Shown piece after piece: positions 43,448 through 51,706 of a DNA stretch of 64,000 nt. Numbering within the stretch: position 1 is the stretch's first letter; each line of letters opens with the position of its first letter. The notes below the pieces were generated by a model. The model was not told where the DNA came from. It did not search any database and saw nothing but the letters and a program-made list of their open reading frames with translations. Source of the stretch: Vibrio porteresiae DSM 19223 (lineage in GTDB: Bacteria > Pseudomonadota > Gammaproteobacteria > Enterobacterales > Vibrionaceae); NCBI RefSeq assembly GCF_024347055.1, contig NZ_AP024896.1:372001-436000 (forward strand), given 5' to 3'. The position numbers and the translations under genes were made by a program.

Positions 43448-43586
43448 CCAATGGCCATTTTTGGTGCATTTAATTTCATATTGGTGTTTAATGCTGCGAC
43501 CTTTTGTAGCCAAGCAATAAGTCACGCTGTTTTAGGGCTACTGAGGATAAAAATGATGCTAAGAATACAAGATAAGGATGTATCAA

Positions 43587-43940
43587 GTGAAAAAATGGTT
43601 GGTTATGGTTTTCGGTATTAACGTCGTCGCTGCTGCGGTAGTTTATGGCTTATCTCATTTTGTTGATCTTTTTAAGCCTCAGAATTTATGTGATTTTCTC
43701 TTCTTTATTGCTGTAGTTATCTGGTCATTGGCCGGTTTTGTATCGGATAAGAGTGCAAAAGCGCAAAGCACAATCAGTTGGTTCGATCGCTATACTGCAC
43801 CAGTACGCGCCAATGGTGAATTTCGTCAGCTAACAAGAATTGGAAATTCCTCAGCGCATTTAGATGCTGGTACTGGCTTGATGCTTTTTATCTCCGGTAT
43901 TCCTGCATTTGCTGCTGCATTTATGTTGTACCTCGCCTAG
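43587..43940 (+). CDS. Small membrane protein, hypothetical
   Basis: This 117-residue protein is read from GTG 43587, 8 bases after AAGGA; the ATG at 43578 is too close to that site. It has three hydrophobic segments (WLVMVFGINVVAAAVVYGL, CDFLFFIAVVIWSLAGFV and MLFISGIPAFAAAFMLYLA) around a polar middle of about 35 residues. I do not recognise the family. It is bounded by repeats upstream and a terminator downstream. Confidence 0.65.
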   Translation: MKKWLVMVFGINVVAAAVVYGLSHFVDLFKPQNLCDFLFFIAVVIWSLAGFVSDKSAKAQSTISWFDRYTAPVRANGEFRQLTRIGNSSAHLDAGTGLMLFISGIPAFAAAFMLYLA

Positions 43941-43956
43941 AAACGCTCGATCAAAA

Positions 43957-43980
43957 AGGGGAAGTTGATGAACTTCCCCT
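43957..43980. terminator. Hairpin between convergent genes
   Basis: AGGGGAAGTT and AACTTCCCCT pair across GATG, with an A run on the glk side. It separates the small membrane protein and glk genes. Confidence 0.85.
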
Positions 43981-44006
43981 AACGAATTTATCTTTAAGCT
44001 TTAATA

Positions 44007-44975
44007 TTACAGCTCTTTACCTAGGGCTTGGCGTAAATAAGCTCCCGCACCGAGCAATCCAGGTTCTTTATGAGTAAGTAAAAAGACCGGAATGGCATTT
44101 AGATAGTCGTTAAAACGTCCTTTCTCTTCAAATGCACGGCGAAATCCAGAATTGACTAGGAACTCTTTAAAGCGTGGCGCAATGCCACCACCAAGATAAA
44201 CCCCACCAAACGTTCCCATATTCAAGGCTAAGTTACCTGCGAAACGTCCAAGCAAGATACAAAAGAGTGACAGCGTCGCAACACAATCCGGATTCTGTTT
44301 GGCTAACGCAAGTTCGGTGATCTCTTTGGGAGTTAACGCTTCTGGCTCGCGCCCTTGGGAAATTACATGATGATTGTAGATATGCACTAACCCTTGTCCT
44401 GATAAACAGCGCTCAGCCGAAACTCGACCAAATTGCTGGCGTAACCATTTTAAGAGTGAGTCTTCTTCATCGCTGCAAGGCGCGAAATCTACGTGTCCAC
44501 CTTCACCAGGAAGGCTAAGCCATTGGTTATTGACTTGAATAAGGTGAGCGACTCCTAAACCAGTACCCGCGCCAAAAATGGCAATAGGTTTTCCTGATTG
44601 AGGCTGTTTGCCCCCAATTTGGAGATAATCTTGCTTAGAAAGGGCGGGGATGGCCATTGAAACAGCGGTAAAGTCGTTGATGACTTCGAGGCGTTCTAGC
44701 TGTAGCTGCTGTTTGAGTTCCTGAATGGAAAATGCCCAGCTGTGATTGGTCATTGATACCCAATCGCTATTAATGGGACAAGCGATAGCAAGACAAGCTG
44801 TCGTCACCTGTTGGTTTACTTCAGATAGATATTGCTTAATCACCACTTCTAGACTTGGGTAATCTGCCCCTGAATAGGTGAGTGGTTGACTGATTTCACC
44901 GCTATCGATCGCACATAACGCTAAACGAGCGTTCGTGCCACCGATATCGCCCACCAATGCATACTGCTGTGACAT
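44007..44975 (-). CDS. glk: Glucokinase
   Basis: This 322-residue protein matches the E. coli-type Glk: GDIGGTNARLALC phosphate loop at the start, EVINDFTAVSMAIPAL with catalytic Asp, IFGAGTGLGVAHL, LPGEGGHVDFAP zinc-free glucose loop and GGVYLGGGIAPR near the end. It phosphorylates free glucose to glucose-6-phosphate. Its length is standard (E. coli 321). It runs convergent to the small membrane protein gene and is single, with no sugar operon alongside. Confidence 0.93.
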   Translation of the reverse strand: MSQQYALVGDIGGTNARLALCAIDSGEISQPLTYSGADYPSLEVVIKQYLSEVNQQVTTACLAIACPINSDWVSMTNHSWAFSIQELKQQLQLERLEVINDFTAVSMAIPALSKQDYLQIGGKQPQSGKPIAIFGAGTGLGVAHLIQVNNQWLSLPGEGGHVDFAPCSDEEDSLLKWLRQQFGRVSAERCLSGQGLVHIYNHHVISQGREPEALTPKEITELALAKQNPDCVATLSLFCILLGRFAGNLALNMGTFGGVYLGGGIAPRFKEFLVNSGFRRAFEEKGRFNDYLNAIPVFLLTHKEPGLLGAGAYLRQALGKEL

Positions 44976-45039
44976 AAATCCTCCGTTACCTATGAATACT
45001 CAATACACCTTTGATCAGCTGTCAGTAAAAGACAATAGA

Positions 45040-45303
45040 TTATTGTGCCGCGTTTTGAGTGTTCTCAAATTCATCGTCGTTAGCACGTTTAAACGCACTT
45101 TTGACTGGAATGTAAGGGCCAGACGAGAGTGTTCCGGTTGCGCTTTGTACAGGAACGGAAGGATCTCCAGCCGCAACTCGGCCTTGTGCTAACGGGCTGG
45201 TAGCGGGTTTGGCCACCGACACAGATTGATTCGGCTCTACGCCTGCTGAGCAACATGCGCTCAACAGTCCGCAAAGTAGTGATGCGAATATGACGTTATT
45301 CAT
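45040..45303 (-). CDS. Putative small lipoprotein
   Basis: This 87-residue protein is read from ATG 45303; an in-frame ATG at 45393 adds 30 polar residues. It has a lipoprotein signal, NNVIFASLLCGLLSACCS, with lipobox LSAC. The mature part is low complexity, rich in Ser, Pro and Ala (NQSVSVAKPATSPLAQG), ending in a charged tail. No family recognised. It would be anchored in the outer or inner membrane. No clear ribosome site, so the call is moderate. Confidence 0.55.
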   Translation of the reverse strand: MNNVIFASLLCGLLSACCSAGVEPNQSVSVAKPATSPLAQGRVAAGDPSVPVQSATGTLSSGPYIPVKSAFKRANDDEFENTQNAAQ

Positions 45304-45827
45304 AATAGATATTTGATTGTTATTTTGAGGCGATTGTACGCTAGACGACGGAGATTTGTTACGTTTTTTACCTCTAAATAGGGAGTTGATCAATCTATGA
45401 CAGAATTTGGTCGCTGATAGCCAATTAATCGATGATATATTGAAAATTAATCGTGATTGATGCTCGGTTTTACTTTCGTCAGCAGTGTAATGGTTATTAG
45501 CATTGGATAATTGTAATCTTTTTAATCGTCGCTATGCTCAATCGCAAAGCCCAGAGCTGTTAGGGATATTGGGGACGTATGTTGAAAATGCTAAAGTTTG
45601 CCTCTTATTTATATGAAAATAATACCATTTGATTATTTTTTAACAAATAAGATATAATTTTTATTAAAATGTTAAGTATCAATAATGCATTAAAAAAGAT
45701 TCTTAATGAAATATATTTGATGTATTTTTCATCAATCAATATTGCTGAGTTATTCTTTATATTGCTTTATTTTAATAGTGTTAATAATATGCCAACCGTC
45801 TATTTACTATACTAATTGGTTTAAAAA
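45304..45827. other. AT-rich intergenic region, no gene seen
   Basis: These 524 bases separate two lipoprotein genes transcribed divergently. The right half (45600-45827) is strongly AT-rich with many T and A runs and may hold the promoter of the next gene. I saw no convincing small gene or named motif. Confidence 0.55.
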
Positions 45828-46193
45828 ATGAAAAAAACAATGCTTTTAGGTGCTGTGCTTTCTTCTTTATTATTGACTGGCTGTGCACAACGTGTCGTTG
45901 ACTTTACTTTGGCATCAACAAAAAATGTCGATTTGAATAATGGCAAGTTTATCAAAGGACAACGTGTACAAGGAACTGATACACGACCAATTATTTTGGT
46001 TCCTATCGGCCGTCCAGAAATTAAAGAAGCGACAGATGAAGCTATTGAAAAAGATCATTGTGCTGTTGCATTAACTAACGTTACTGCTGATTTTTCTTCT
46101 TTTTCATTACTATTTGGCTACAATCGATTCACTGTTGAAGGTGATCTAATTATCGATAAAAACAAACCAGGATGTGAAAACTGGTCGATGTAA
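45828..46193 (+). CDS. Lipoprotein, hypothetical
   Basis: This 121-residue protein starts MKKTMLLGAVLSSLLLTGCA with the lipobox LTGC (Cys19). The mature part is compact, with KFIKGQRVQGTDTRPIILVPIG, a middle acidic helix, and two further cysteines (EKDHCAVAL and PGCENW) that may be bonded. The family resembles small lipoproteins of YjfL-like appearance, but I cannot name it. It is AT-rich and follows a long AT-rich leader. A terminator separates it from gcvP. Confidence 0.7.
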   Translation: MKKTMLLGAVLSSLLLTGCAQRVVDFTLASTKNVDLNNGKFIKGQRVQGTDTRPIILVPIGRPEIKEATDEAIEKDHCAVALTNVTADFSSFSLLFGYNRFTVEGDLIIDKNKPGCENWSM

Positions 46194-46233
46194 TTAGCGT
46201 TAGTAATAATATAAATTATCACTAATGTAATGA

Positions 46234-46257
46234 AAGGGGAGCTAAATGGCTCCCCTT
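46234..46257. terminator. Bidirectional terminator
   Basis: AAGGGGAGC pairs with GCTCCCCTT across a short loop, with TTAA after. It lies between the lipoprotein and gcvP genes, which converge. Confidence 0.85.
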
Positions 46258-46285
46258 AATATTACTAAGCTATATAACCGAGTAA

Positions 46286-49147
46286 CTACTCATAGCTCTC
46301 AATACTTGGGCATGAACAAATTAAGTTACGGTCGCCGTAGACGTTATCGACGCGATTAACGGTTGGCCAGTATTTCATCGCTTTGCTGTAGGACGACGGG
46401 TAACAAGCGGTTTCGCGGCTATAAACATGAGCCCATTCAGCACTCATCAAATCCACTTGAGTGTGCGGTGCATTGACCAGAGGGTTATCCTCGAGAGGCC
46501 ATTCGCCTGCTTGCACTTTCTCTATTTCTAAACGAATCGAGATCATGGCGTCGCAGAAGCGATCCAGTTCAGCGAGATCTTCTGATTCGGTAGGTTCAAT
46601 CATAAGGGTGCCAGCGACAGGGAATGACATGGTTGGCGCATGGAAACCGTAGTCCATCAAACGCTTAGCAATATCTTCTTCGCTAATACCAGAGGCTTGT
46701 TTGATTGGGCGAATGTCGATAATACACTCATGTGCCACGCGCCCATGCGTGCCACGATAAAGCACTGGGTAATGAGGACGTAAACGTTCCATCACGTAGT
46801 TGGCATTTAAGATTGCCACTTCAGTGGCTTTGGTCAAACCTTCGCTACCCATCATGGCGATGTAAGCCCATGAAATAGGAAGAATCGATGCACTGCCCAT
46901 ATCTGCGGCAGAAACGGCGTACTCTTTGCCATCCACGCCTTGTTCAACGTGCCCTGGTAAGAACGCTGCCAAGTGTGCTTTTACGCCAATAGGCCCCATG
47001 CCAGGGCCGCCGCCCCCATGTGGGATACAGAAGGTTTTATGCAAGTTAAGGTGTGACACATCTGACCCAATAAAGCCGGGTGAGGTTAGCCCGACCTGAG
47101 CGTTCATGTTGGCACCATCAAGGTATACTTGACCGCCTGCTGCGTGAACCTTATCGCACACTTCACGCACTTGCTCTTCATACACACCGTGAGTCGATGG
47201 GTAAGTGATCATAATGCATGAAAGGTTTTCTTTGTGAGCTTCAATCTTAGCGGAAAGATCGGCCATATCGATGTTACCGTTATGGTCACATTTCACCACT
47301 ACCACAGTCATTGAAGCCATGGCCGCCGAAGCTGGGTTTGTGCCGTGAGCGGAGCTTGGTATCAAACAGACGTTACGATTGTGGTCACCACGGCTTTGAT
47401 GGTAACGCTGGATGGCAATCAACCCTGCGTATTCGCCAGAAGCGCCTGAGTTGGGCTGTAGCGAGAAGGCATCATAACCGGTAATGGCACAGAGCTTCTC
47501 TTTCAGATCTTCGGCCAATGCGGTATAACCTGCCGCTTGTTCTTTAGGAACAAATGGGTGCAATGCGCCAAACTCTGGCCACGTAATGGGTAGCATTTCA
47601 GCTGCCGCATTGAGCTTCATGGTACAACTGCCTAGAGGAATCATGCCATGAGTGAGCGAGTAGTCTTTGTTTTCCAGCTTTTTCAAGTAACGCATCATCT
47701 GTGTTTCACTGTGGTAAGTGTTGAACACGGGATGAGTTAAGAAGTCTGTTGTCCGCAGACATGCTTCTGGAATGGCAGAAAATTCATTTTCAGCGATACG
47801 ACTAGAGAGTTCATAAGCTGAATCAATCGCACCAAAGGCGGTCAGTAACATATGCACATCTTCAATCGATGTGGTTTCGTCAAAGCTGATGCCTAAACGA
47901 TCATCAAATTTACGTAAGTTGATGTCGAGCGATTGTGCTGTCACATAAAGGCTTTGGGTTCGGTTACGAGTAATGACGGTAATGGTGTCAAAGAAGTGAT
48001 TATGCTCCAGCTCAAAACCGGCTTTGGTCAGCCCTGCAGCTAAAATCGCAGTCATATGATGGGTACGACGCGCGATGGTTTTCAGTCCTTTAGGACCATG
48101 ATAGACCGCATAAAATGACGCCATATTAGCGAGCAACGCTTGAGCGGTACAGATATTCGACGTCGCTTTCTCGCGGCGAATATGTTGCTCACGAGTTTGC
48201 ATCGCCATACGCAGCGCTTGGTTGCCTTTGGCATCAATCGAAACACCAATAACGCGACCCGGCATGGTGCGTTTGTGTTTATCACGAGTAGCCATAAAGG
48301 CAGCATGTGGACCGCCATAACCCATTGGCACACCGAAACGTTGTGCCGAACCAATTACGACGTCTGCTCCCATTTCACCAGCAGGTTTTAATAGGGTAGA
48401 GGCCAGTAAATCAGTAGCGACTGCCACTAAGGTTTTGTTGGCTTGCGCTTTCGCGATAATGTCGGTGAGGTCAAATACATCACCCGTGGTGGTTGGGTAT
48501 TGCAATAGAGCGCCGAAAACATCTGCGCCTGCAAGGTCATCAATCGCTCCAACAACCACATCAAAACCTAAAAACTCAGCGCGAGTTTTCACTACTTCGA
48601 TGGTTTGTGGGTGCACGCTGTCAGCGACGAAAAAACTCTGACTTTTGCTTTTGCCAGCACGGTGACAAAGTGCCATGGCTTCAGCTGCCGCCGTAGCTTC
48701 ATCAAGCAGTGATGCGTTGGCAATATCCATACCGGTCAAATCAATGATCATCTGTTGATAGTTCAACAGCGATTCCAGACGACCTTGGGAAATCTCAGGT
48801 TGATATGGGGTATAAGCCGTGTACCAACCAGGGTTTTCTAAGACGTTACGTAAAATAACGTTTGGCGTGAAGGTGTTGTAATAACCTTGACCAATAAACG
48901 TTCTTTTCACTTGGTTTTGGTAGGCGAACCCTTTGAGCGTTTGGAGCATTTCTGCTTCGCTTTGGGCGCTCGCCAATGTAAGCGGTGATTCGAGACGAAT
49001 CGAGGCTGGCACCGTTTCTTTAATCAACGCCGCCAACGAGTCGGCCTTGATGGTATTGAGCATCTCTTTTTGATCCTGCTCGCTGGGGCCGTTATGACGA
49101 GCAACGAACTCATTGGCAGAACTTAGGCTGTGAAGTAAATCAGTCAT
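46286..49147 (-). CDS. gcvP: Glycine dehydrogenase (decarboxylating), P-protein
   Basis: This 953-residue P-protein of the glycine cleavage system holds both halves in one chain. The PLP lysine is in LNLHKTFCIPHGGGGPG, with the PNSGASGEYAGL and DGANMNAQVG regions before it. It decarboxylates glycine and passes aminomethyl to lipoyl-GcvH. GGTAAGGAAAC precedes the ATG. It lies 104 bases after gcvH in the same direction, with a terminator-like hairpin between the two. Length agrees with the family. Confidence 0.95.
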   Translation of the reverse strand: MTDLLHSLSSANEFVARHNGPSEQDQKEMLNTIKADSLAALIKETVPASIRLESPLTLASAQSEAEMLQTLKGFAYQNQVKRTFIGQGYYNTFTPNVILRNVLENPGWYTAYTPYQPEISQGRLESLLNYQQMIIDLTGMDIANASLLDEATAAAEAMALCHRAGKSKSQSFFVADSVHPQTIEVVKTRAEFLGFDVVVGAIDDLAGADVFGALLQYPTTTGDVFDLTDIIAKAQANKTLVAVATDLLASTLLKPAGEMGADVVIGSAQRFGVPMGYGGPHAAFMATRDKHKRTMPGRVIGVSIDAKGNQALRMAMQTREQHIRREKATSNICTAQALLANMASFYAVYHGPKGLKTIARRTHHMTAILAAGLTKAGFELEHNHFFDTITVITRNRTQSLYVTAQSLDINLRKFDDRLGISFDETTSIEDVHMLLTAFGAIDSAYELSSRIAENEFSAIPEACLRTTDFLTHPVFNTYHSETQMMRYLKKLENKDYSLTHGMIPLGSCTMKLNAAAEMLPITWPEFGALHPFVPKEQAAGYTALAEDLKEKLCAITGYDAFSLQPNSGASGEYAGLIAIQRYHQSRGDHNRNVCLIPSSAHGTNPASAAMASMTVVVVKCDHNGNIDMADLSAKIEAHKENLSCIMITYPSTHGVYEEQVREVCDKVHAAGGQVYLDGANMNAQVGLTSPGFIGSDVSHLNLHKTFCIPHGGGGPGMGPIGVKAHLAAFLPGHVEQGVDGKEYAVSAADMGSASILPISWAYIAMMGSEGLTKATEVAILNANYVMERLRPHYPVLYRGTHGRVAHECIIDIRPIKQASGISEEDIAKRLMDYGFHAPTMSFPVAGTLMIEPTESEDLAELDRFCDAMISIRLEIEKVQAGEWPLEDNPLVNAPHTQVDLMSAEWAHVYSRETACYPSSYSKAMKYWPTVNRVDNVYGDRNLICSCPSIESYE

Positions 49148-49203
49148 GTTTCCTTACCTTCTCAACAACGATACTGAGGTAGGTCGTTGAAAATTGTGAC
49201 TTT

Positions 49204-49229
49204 AAAAACAACCCGAAGCGAACTTCGGG
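49204..49229 (-). terminator. Intra-operon hairpin between gcvH and gcvP
   Basis: On the minus strand CCCGAAG-TTCG-CTTCGGG is followed by TTGTTTTT. A stable tetraloop stem with a T run this close to gcvH suggests partial termination, giving more H- than P-protein mRNA. Confidence 0.75.
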
Positions 49230-49251
49230 CCATCCAATCTAAACGAGGACG

Positions 49252-49650
49252 TTATTCGTCGTCTTCGTCTTCTTCCTCTTCCAGTGACGCTTCGTACTCT
49301 GCAGCGGTCTGCAGATCGTTTAGCTCACTAGGGTCTGACATTTTAATGGTGACAATCCAACCACCGTCGTACGGTTCAGAGTTCACTAACTCTGGGCTGT
49401 CTTCGAGGTCTTCATTCACTTCGATAACGACACCAGAAACTGGTGCGTAAATATCGGAAGCCGCTTTAACGGATTCTACGAGGGAAAAAGTATCACCCGC
49501 ATCAATCTCACTGTCGACTTCTGGCAGTTCAACAAACACAACATCACCCAACATTTCTTGGGCATGTTCAGAAATTCCGATCGTTGCCGTACCGTCCCCG
49601 TTGTCGCGGACCCACTCATGGCTGTCTGTGAACTTCAGTGTTTTATCCAT
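49252..49650 (-). CDS. gcvH: Glycine cleavage system H-protein
   Basis: This 132-residue protein has the lipoyl site Lys in LVESVKAASDIYAPVSG and the start MDKTLKFTDSHEWV. It shuttles the aminomethyl group between P-, T- and L-proteins. The end is extended by an acidic run (SLEEEEDEDDE), longer than I recall in E. coli. GGAGATTG lies before the ATG. In related vibrios a second glyA is often found next upstream; here that space is a 973-base gap. Confidence 0.95.
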   Translation of the reverse strand: MDKTLKFTDSHEWVRDNGDGTATIGISEHAQEMLGDVVFVELPEVDSEIDAGDTFSLVESVKAASDIYAPVSGVVIEVNEDLEDSPELVNSEPYDGGWIVTIKMSDPSELNDLQTAAEYEASLEEEEDEDDE

Positions 49651-50623
49651 TACTCAATCTCCAAAAAATAAGCTTACCGATCTAAAGATGATTCATTCCA
49701 AGAAAGCGTAGACGTAACTTGTTTCAAACGAGGCATCGCGCCATAGAGCGTTTAATTGAGTTAGCTTTACGTTTTCCAATATCGTCTAACTGAAATACTT
49801 CAAAGTTTGGTTTACTAAAGGTAAACCGGTGACCTAAGTGCCTGCTCAAACTAAGCATAGGCGCTTCTGACCGAGATAAAGTGACCCTTTTGCGAAAGCG
49901 ATAACATTCAGCTGAGTAGTTATCTTGAAATAGCTCAGATTAGCAAAAGAGAAGAGCGTCAGAAGAGCTGCCTCAATGGCAGTTTGCAACAGATATGCCA
50001 CGGTGTTTGTGCCGCTGATCACTGATTGGATAGCACGAACTTTTTCAACTATAAGTTGCGTCAAAGAGAGTAAAGCAGCACTGAACGTGGCGAGTTTGTT
50101 GCGTAATAAAGATGAAACAGAACTTAAAAGAGAGGATGTAGACACCCATGACCAGCCACAGTGTTCACTGAATACAGCCGAAAGCGCCAATAGGACAGCG
50201 TGATTTCTATGAGAAATAACGGTGCAACGAACCATTTTGGTGAACACAGAACACGCTAAAATCCATTCGCTTAAGAGCGAACAGATACGATGTATTTTAT
50301 GTATTGTGATAAGCCAATATTGCACTGAAGATAGTCCGTATCCATAAGGTCATGAGTCAATAACAAGGTATCTAATACACTCTGATCCCCCATTTTGCTG
50401 CACATCCCAATTCCATAAATCAGTGGGAGAATCCGCTCCCTAACATGCCGATAACATACTCTGTGCTTAGTAAATGATCAAACAAAAATTTCCTATAGGA
50501 AACAAAAAGCCCTGCTTTGATACATGGCGCACAGAATATTTCCGCAGGTTTGCTTTTCTATTGGGAGCGCTTCGTGCAACATTAAGAGAGCAACCGTTCA
50601 GGAAACATTACGTGCAGGAAATC
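49651..50623. other. Long gap between gcvH and the gcv regulator, no confident gene
   Basis: This 973-base divergent gap holds the promoters of gcvH and the regulator. A 159-codon minus-strand frame at 49846-50325 looks like low-complexity chance, and no serine hydroxymethyltransferase remnant is recognisable. Two inverted repeats occur: GGTTTAC/GTAAACC at 49809-49827 and TTTCCTATAGGAAA at 50489-50502. Confidence 0.55.
50489..50502. promoter_or_regulatory. Perfect palindrome TTTCCTATAGGAAA, likely regulator site
   Basis: A perfect 14-base palindrome 121 bases upstream of the regulator ATG. Variants occur at 51286-51300 and 51485-51498, near gcvT. It probably binds the HTH-cupin regulator. 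Confidence 0.6.
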
Positions 50624-51250
50624 ATGTCCGAAGATATTTACGATGAATACCCATCCATGACCTTGGCTCGCGAAGCGAGTGAAGCAACTCACATCGAACC
50701 TTTACGTTTAGGTGAACGCATCAAAACCATCCGTAGCAATTTAGGTTTGACGCTTGAAGAGGCAAGTCAACGCACGGGGTTGGCGCGTTCTACACTGAGT
50801 AAAATCGAAAACGAACAGATTTCCCCGACATTCCAAGCAATGCAAAAATTGGCGCATGGTTTAGATATTGATATGCCACAACTATTTGAGCCACCTAAGA
50901 AAATTATTGCTACGGGGCGTCGTGACATTACTCGAAAAGGAACGGGAAAACCCCATCCGACTCAAACTTACGAACATGAATTACTCGCAACACAGCTTTC
51001 AAATAAGAAGATGATGCCATTTAAAAGCCGCGTAAGAGCTCGTTCTTTTGATGAGTATCGGGAGTGGATTCGTCATGATGGCGAGGAGTTTTTGCTGATT
51101 TTGGAAGGTGAGGTGATGTTCTATACCGAGTTCTATGAACCGGTGCGGTTAGCCGCTGGCGACAATGTTTACTACGATGCCAATATGGGGCATATGCTGG
51201 TGTCGGTAAGTGATGAAGATGCTCTAATTCTTTGGGTTACCGCTAAGTAA
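50624..51250 (+). CDS. HTH-cupin transcriptional regulator of the glycine cleavage genes
   Basis: The product has 208 residues from ATG 50624, just after CAGGAAATC; the frame is open from 50474. Residues about 27-82 form an XRE helix-turn-helix (LGERIKTIRSNLGLTLEEASQRTGLARSTLSKIENEQISP). A cupin fold follows (EFLLILEGEVMFYTEFYEPVRLAAGDNVYYDANMGHMLVS). The layout is that of amino-acid-sensing XRE-cupin regulators. It lies between gcvH and gcvT, in the arrangement known in V. cholerae and related vibrios. It is probably a glycine-responsive repressor or activator of the locus. Ligand not proven. Confidence 0.83.
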   Translation: MSEDIYDEYPSMTLAREASEATHIEPLRLGERIKTIRSNLGLTLEEASQRTGLARSTLSKIENEQISPTFQAMQKLAHGLDIDMPQLFEPPKKIIATGRRDITRKGTGKPHPTQTYEHELLATQLSNKKMMPFKSRVRARSFDEYREWIRHDGEEFLLILEGEVMFYTEFYEPVRLAAGDNVYYDANMGHMLVSVSDEDALILWVTAK

Positions 51251-51285
51251 ACACTTTCACTGTACTGCAGTATTCGCTTTTTAAG

Positions 51286-51300
51286 TTTCCTATAGTGAAA
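51286..51300. promoter_or_regulatory. Variant of the gcv palindrome
   Basis: TTTCCTATAGTGAAA, the 14-base site with one insertion, directly abuts the larger palindrome. Confidence 0.45.
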
Positions 51301-51319
51301 GCAAACGTTTGCTTTCACT
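51294..51319. repeat. Perfect 26-base palindrome after the gcv regulator
   Basis: AGTGAAAGCAAAC meets its exact complement GTTTGCTTTCACT with no spacer. It has no T run, so it may be an operator or a transcript stem rather than a terminator. Confidence 0.65.
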
Positions 51320-51484
51320 GGCTTGAACATTTTGCTATTGATCTCTGAAGTAAAATAGTTCATCTCTCCCCAAAAATGGCTGTTTTCCCCATCAGTTAAG
51401 CTGTGTTGGCTTAATCTCTACCACTAAACGTGATCAATATTTGTAGATTTTGCTTGTCGGCAAGCGAAAAAATGAGCATTCTTG

Positions 51485-51498
51485 TTTACTATAGGAAA
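51485..51498. promoter_or_regulatory. Variant of the gcv palindrome upstream of gcvT
   Basis: TTTACTATAGGAAA, one base different from the perfect site, 209 bases before the gcvT ATG. Confidence 0.5.
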
Positions 51499-51706
51499 CA
51501 AGGAATACCCATTATTGCTGTTCAATGTGTAAAACTGCGCTGGTGTCGTGGTTTTTATCTCATGCAGTTCAACAGTATAAAAGTAATGGTCACTCATTCT
51601 CGATATTGCCAGTGGCTCATTCATTACCCCCACATAACTCAGGTAATGATGAAACGTCGATTGATCACGTTGGCCGTATCATGAGTCGAATTAAAGGGAG
51701 AAAAGA

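Larger units (their letters stand above)
43141..43586. other. Repeat-rich intergenic region, no gene
   Basis: This 446-base region holds reverse repeat copies 10-12. Two lie in tandem units of 46 bases beginning ATGAAAATGA at 43295 and 43341. A 75-codon frame at 43394-43621 has no features and is not called. Confidence 0.65.
51251..51706. other. gcvT leader region with regulator sites
   Basis: This 456-base region holds the gcvT promoter, two variants of TTTCCTATAGGAAA and a 26-base palindrome at 51294-51319. I found no glycine riboswitch pattern. Confidence 0.6.

Noticed and set aside
49846..50325. A 159-codon minus-strand frame in the gcv gap, considered as a remnant of glyA.
   Set aside because: It shows no hydroxymethyltransferase motif and is low complexity; the minus frame has no ribosome site.
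51251..51706. A glycine riboswitch before gcvT.
   Set aside because: I could not find the conserved glycine-aptamer core; palindromes suggest protein control instead.
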